Shown: piece after piece, positions 63,101 to 64,000 of the stretch
Numbering within the stretch: position 1 is the stretch's first letter
Layout: the number at the start of each line of letters is the position of its first letter
Origin: Bacteroidaceae bacterium
GTDB taxonomy: Bacteria > Bacteroidota > Bacteroidia > Bacteroidales > Bacteroidaceae
Assembly (NCBI GenBank): GCA_017617315.1
Contig: JAFZWM010000055.1
Coordinates: 28,136 to 92,135 of the forward strand
Direction: 5' to 3'
Length of the DNA: 64,000 nucleotides
Translations under genes and position numbers: made by a program
The notes under the pieces: generated by a model
Database searches by the model: none
Told to the model about the DNA's origin: nothing
What the model saw: only the letters and a program-made list of their open reading frames with translations

Positions 63101-63335
63101 CACGATTGAGGCGAGGGATGTAGAACTCACGCTGCTGTTTTGGAGTTTTTTCTGTTGTAAACGTTGGCGAGGTAAAGATGAAGCGCAATTCCTTGATATC
63201 CTTCAGTTGCTCCTTGAGTTCCTGAAAGGCATAGATTGAAAAGCAGGATGCCGCTATGGACAAGCGACTTCCCGACTTTATTTGCGCAGCGATATCATCA
63301 CGCAAAGTCTTGCTTACATTATTTATTAACTCCAT
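60108..63335 (-). CDS. PLD-like and SNF2-family helicase
   Basis: 1075 aa. Residues 1-170 look like a phospholipase D-type domain (LSIAASCFSIYAFQELKEQL; LRFIFTSPTF), followed by a SNF2/SF2 helicase: Walker A ADSVGLGKT (266-274), motif II DESH (356-359), motif III LSATPVNNR, then in the second lobe DCISEGQNLQ and the motif VI arginines in RIIQRFGRIDRIGS. Similar helicases occur in DISARM-like and other composite defence loci. First gene of the seven-gene operon, with a 185-nt leader and a promoter carrying a palindrome. It is not a normal component of type III restriction-modification. Confidence 0.92.
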   Translation of the reverse strand: MELINNVSKTLRDDIAAQIKSGSRLSIAASCFSIYAFQELKEQLKDIKELRFIFTSPTFTTEKTPKQQREFYIPRLNRERTIYGSEFEVKLRNELTQKAIARECADWIREKVCFKSNKTNEQMMGFINLDEISYSPINGFTTVDLGCEKGNNAYTMIQKAEAPFSKAYIDLFNQIWNDTNRLQVVTEEVIDNISNAYKENSPEFLYFVALYNIFNEFLEDISEDELPKEATGFKNSAIWNKLYNFQRDASLAIINKLEKFNGCILADSVGLGKTFTALSVIKYFESRNRTVLVLCPKKLYENWNTYRQNYVNNPLAKDRLNYDVLYHTDLSREYGKSNDLDLERVNWGNYDLVVIDESHNFRNGGKTSTDENGKNPRENRYLRLMNKVIRSGVKTKVLMLSATPVNNRFNDLKNQLQLAYEGKSEAFDKLLPTNKGIDDIFRQAQASYNVWSNLPSQERTTERLLRMLDFDFFRLLDAVTIARSRKHIQQYYDTSDIGTFPERLKPISRQPHLTDLDTAINYNEIFEQLQLLHLAIYAPSAFILPSKLWKYQEEESTTGHRLSIEEREQGIQRLMNMQLLKRLESSVNSFRLTLTRIRDYMQETLDAIARFQRGDKQMSVDDYESIDGDEDEQDFTIGKKKNRILLEDMDYISWQEEIKGDLEIIRLLLLMLQSITPEHDSKLQQLICDLKDKFAHPINASNKKVLIFTAFSDTALYLYECLADKIKSQYGLNVALVTGDVEARSTLKLKEKLDFNKVLTLFSPISKEREAVYPHLMEEIDVLIATDCISEGQNLQDCDYLLNYDIHWNPVRIIQRFGRIDRIGSKNAQIQLVNYWPDMTLDEYINLKGRVESRMKVTVMTATGDDNILSPEEKDDLEYRKQQLERLKEDVVDLEEMNTGVSIMDLGLNEFRLDLLEYMNGNHDVEHTPFGLHAVVKGSEQAPSGTVFVLKNRTAGVNIDHKNQLHPFYMVYISDDGEVVVDHLHPKDLLDKMRLLCKPMAKPDITLCRDFNRETRDGLRMGKYSELLGKAIESIVAKKEESDMDSFLDGFVGELFEERITGLDDFELICFLVIK

Positions 63336-63518
63336 CCATCTAAAACAATAGAGACTCCCAACACCGTGTCCCGACAGGCGACCAAGCCTTTTTTACACTA
63401 CGAGGGAGTTCTGTTATTCTTTATTTGCCTATTGGCATTTTTCGGTCTTTATCGAGGATATCCGACAACTCAGCGAAAAAAGAGAAAAAATTCATATCTT
63501 CCCAAGAGACGGATATCA

Positions 63519-63534
63519 GCCTACAAAGGTAGGC
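63519..63534. promoter_or_regulatory. Palindrome over the -7 box of the defence operon
   Basis: GCCTAC-AAAG-GTAGGC, a perfect 6-bp inverted repeat with a 4-nt spacer, contains most of the -7 element. It may be an operator for an unlinked regulator or a short hairpin at the mRNA 5' end. Confidence 0.5.
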
Positions 63535-63552
63535 ATTTTTGACCAAAATCAA
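63524..63552 (-). promoter_or_regulatory. Promoter of the defence operon
   Basis: On the minus strand: TTG at 63550-63552, an 18-nt spacer, and TACCTTTG at 63524-63531. The ATG of the helicase is 189 nt downstream, leaving a long leader (63336-63517) with the possible stem ACTCCC / GGGAGT. Confidence 0.6.
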
Positions 63553-63706
63553 TCATAATTTTCCAACTTTCAAATATCAACCTCTCAAAAAACTTTGTAT
63601 ATTGTCCTTCAAAAAGTTTCAATTTTAAATATACCCTGAATCTAAGCCTCATCTACCTTGATACAGTTCTATTTACGTTCCCAATTTCAAAAAACATTGC
63701 CAATTA

Positions 63707-63752
63707 TCTCTAAGTTTGCAGATGGTTGCGGCGCAGCCGCATAAGAAAGCAA
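63707..63752 (+). repeat. 46-bp direct repeat with a GC-rich palindrome, copy 1
   Basis: Contains TGCGGC-GCA-GCCGCA within a 46-bp unit that recurs at 63873-63918 with one mismatch. The GC-rich palindrome stands out against AT-rich surroundings. Confidence 0.85.
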
Positions 63753-63872
63753 CTCTACACTTTCAAGTTTCAAGTTTCAACTAAAGAAAATTGTCAATTG
63801 TGAGTGAGTTGTCAATTAGGCAGCTTTTTCAATTTTCAACTTTCAACTTTCAATTAAAGAAATTGTCAACTG

Positions 63873-63918
63873 TCTCTAAGTTTGCAGATGATTGCGGCGC
63901 AGCCGCATAAGAAAGCAA
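63873..63918 (+). repeat. 46-bp direct repeat with a GC-rich palindrome, copy 2
   Basis: Second copy, offset 166 bp from the first; one mismatch (GAT for GGT before the palindrome). REP-like in structure. Confidence 0.85.
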
Positions 63919-63943
63919 ATTGGTCGAGAAAAACAATAGCAAT

Positions 63944-64000
63944 TCAAGACAGTTTCTTACCTTTGTCGTTGTAAGGAAGAATCGGTCTGTCGAAGAGGTA
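63944..64000 (-). CDS. C-terminal end of a gene cut by the window edge
   Basis: An 18-codon minus-strand frame, reading YLFDRPILPYNDKGKKLS and then TGA, is open to the window end. The residue composition and the position after a noncoding stretch suggest a real C-terminus. No family is recognised. Confidence 0.45.
   Translation of the reverse strand, partial: YLFDRPILPYNDKGKKLS

Larger units (their letters stand above)
63553..63943. other. Repeat-rich noncoding region
   Basis: About 390 nt without a gene. It contains two 46-bp direct repeats (listed separately), tandem seven-base TTTCAAG/TTTCAAC-type units at 63771-63781 and 63830-63852, and short TTGTCAATT repeats. Low-complexity DNA of this kind is often seen in Bacteroidales intergenic regions. 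Confidence 0.6.

Overview
The window is a piece of a Bacteroidota chromosome, most likely order Bacteroidales (Prevotella- or Bacteroides-like). The assignment rests on three things. First, promoters repeatedly match the Bacteroidota form TTTG-N19/20-TAnnTTTG. Second, the gene complement is typical: type III glutamine synthetase, LL-diaminopimelate aminotransferase, an HU-CCDC81/SPOR protein, DUF4230 proteins, BspA-type LRRs and a long multi-S1 RpsA. Third, ribosome binding sites are weak or absent. Genus cannot be fixed from the sequence alone. No rRNA, tRNA, insertion sequence or CRISPR array was recognised.

Layout. 0-8 kb: a YfcE-type phosphodiesterase, a cysteine-less TlpA-like protein, an RhlE-type DEAD-box helicase, two secreted proteins of unknown function, an HU-CCDC81/SPOR protein, a zinc-ribbon/FHA protein and a HAD hydrolase. 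8-14.6 kb: an AraC regulator divergent from a complete RND efflux operon (adaptor, pump, TolC). 14.6-23.8 kb: a TPR protein, a GNAT acetyltransferase, TrpB2, a patatin, PyrD-PyrK, an XRE regulator next to a very AT-rich region with repeated TTTACAA motifs, HolA and an HsdR-N-like nuclease-fold protein. 24-32.4 kb: a CdsZ-like zinc-ribbon coiled-coil protein with Nif3, agmatine deiminase with N-carbamoylputrescine amidase (putrescine synthesis), DapF with DapL (lysine/peptidoglycan precursor synthesis) and GlnN. 32.5-35 kb: an AT-rich EVE/PUA-plus-nuclease protein (candidate restriction enzyme) and UDP-galactopyranose mutase. 35.4-42.5 kb: two tandem DUF4230 proteins with a sodium:amino-acid symporter, a YtrA-type GntR/ABC operon with a visible operator, Ndk and an alpha/beta hydrolase. 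42.5-49.1 kb: a five-gene envelope-type operon (trypsin-fold protein lacking its histidine, MORN-GH25 lysozyme lipoprotein, membrane protein, LRR protein, Upp), then rpsA.

49.6-63.5 kb is a defence island. A GNAT/PUA-like protein and an ASCH protein lie on the plus strand, convergent with a seven-gene minus-strand operon: PLD-SNF2 helicase, DUF4391, type III Mod methyltransferase, AbiJ/Abi_C-like HEPN protein, a frameshifted TPR protein, an AlbA_2/HATPase protein carrying a 21-bp in-frame minisatellite, and type III Res. The genes overlap or lie 1-13 nt apart, and a well-formed promoter with a palindrome over its -7 box precedes the first gene. The two AT-rich genes in the middle look like cargo inserted into a restriction-modification operon. 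Past the operon is repeat-rich noncoding DNA and the last 18 codons of a gene that runs off the window.

The best candidates for something undescribed are the composite defence operon and its minisatellite, the EVE-nuclease protein, the GNAT/ASCH pair and the MORN-GH25 operon. All functional statements are read from motifs and neighbourhood; no database search was run.
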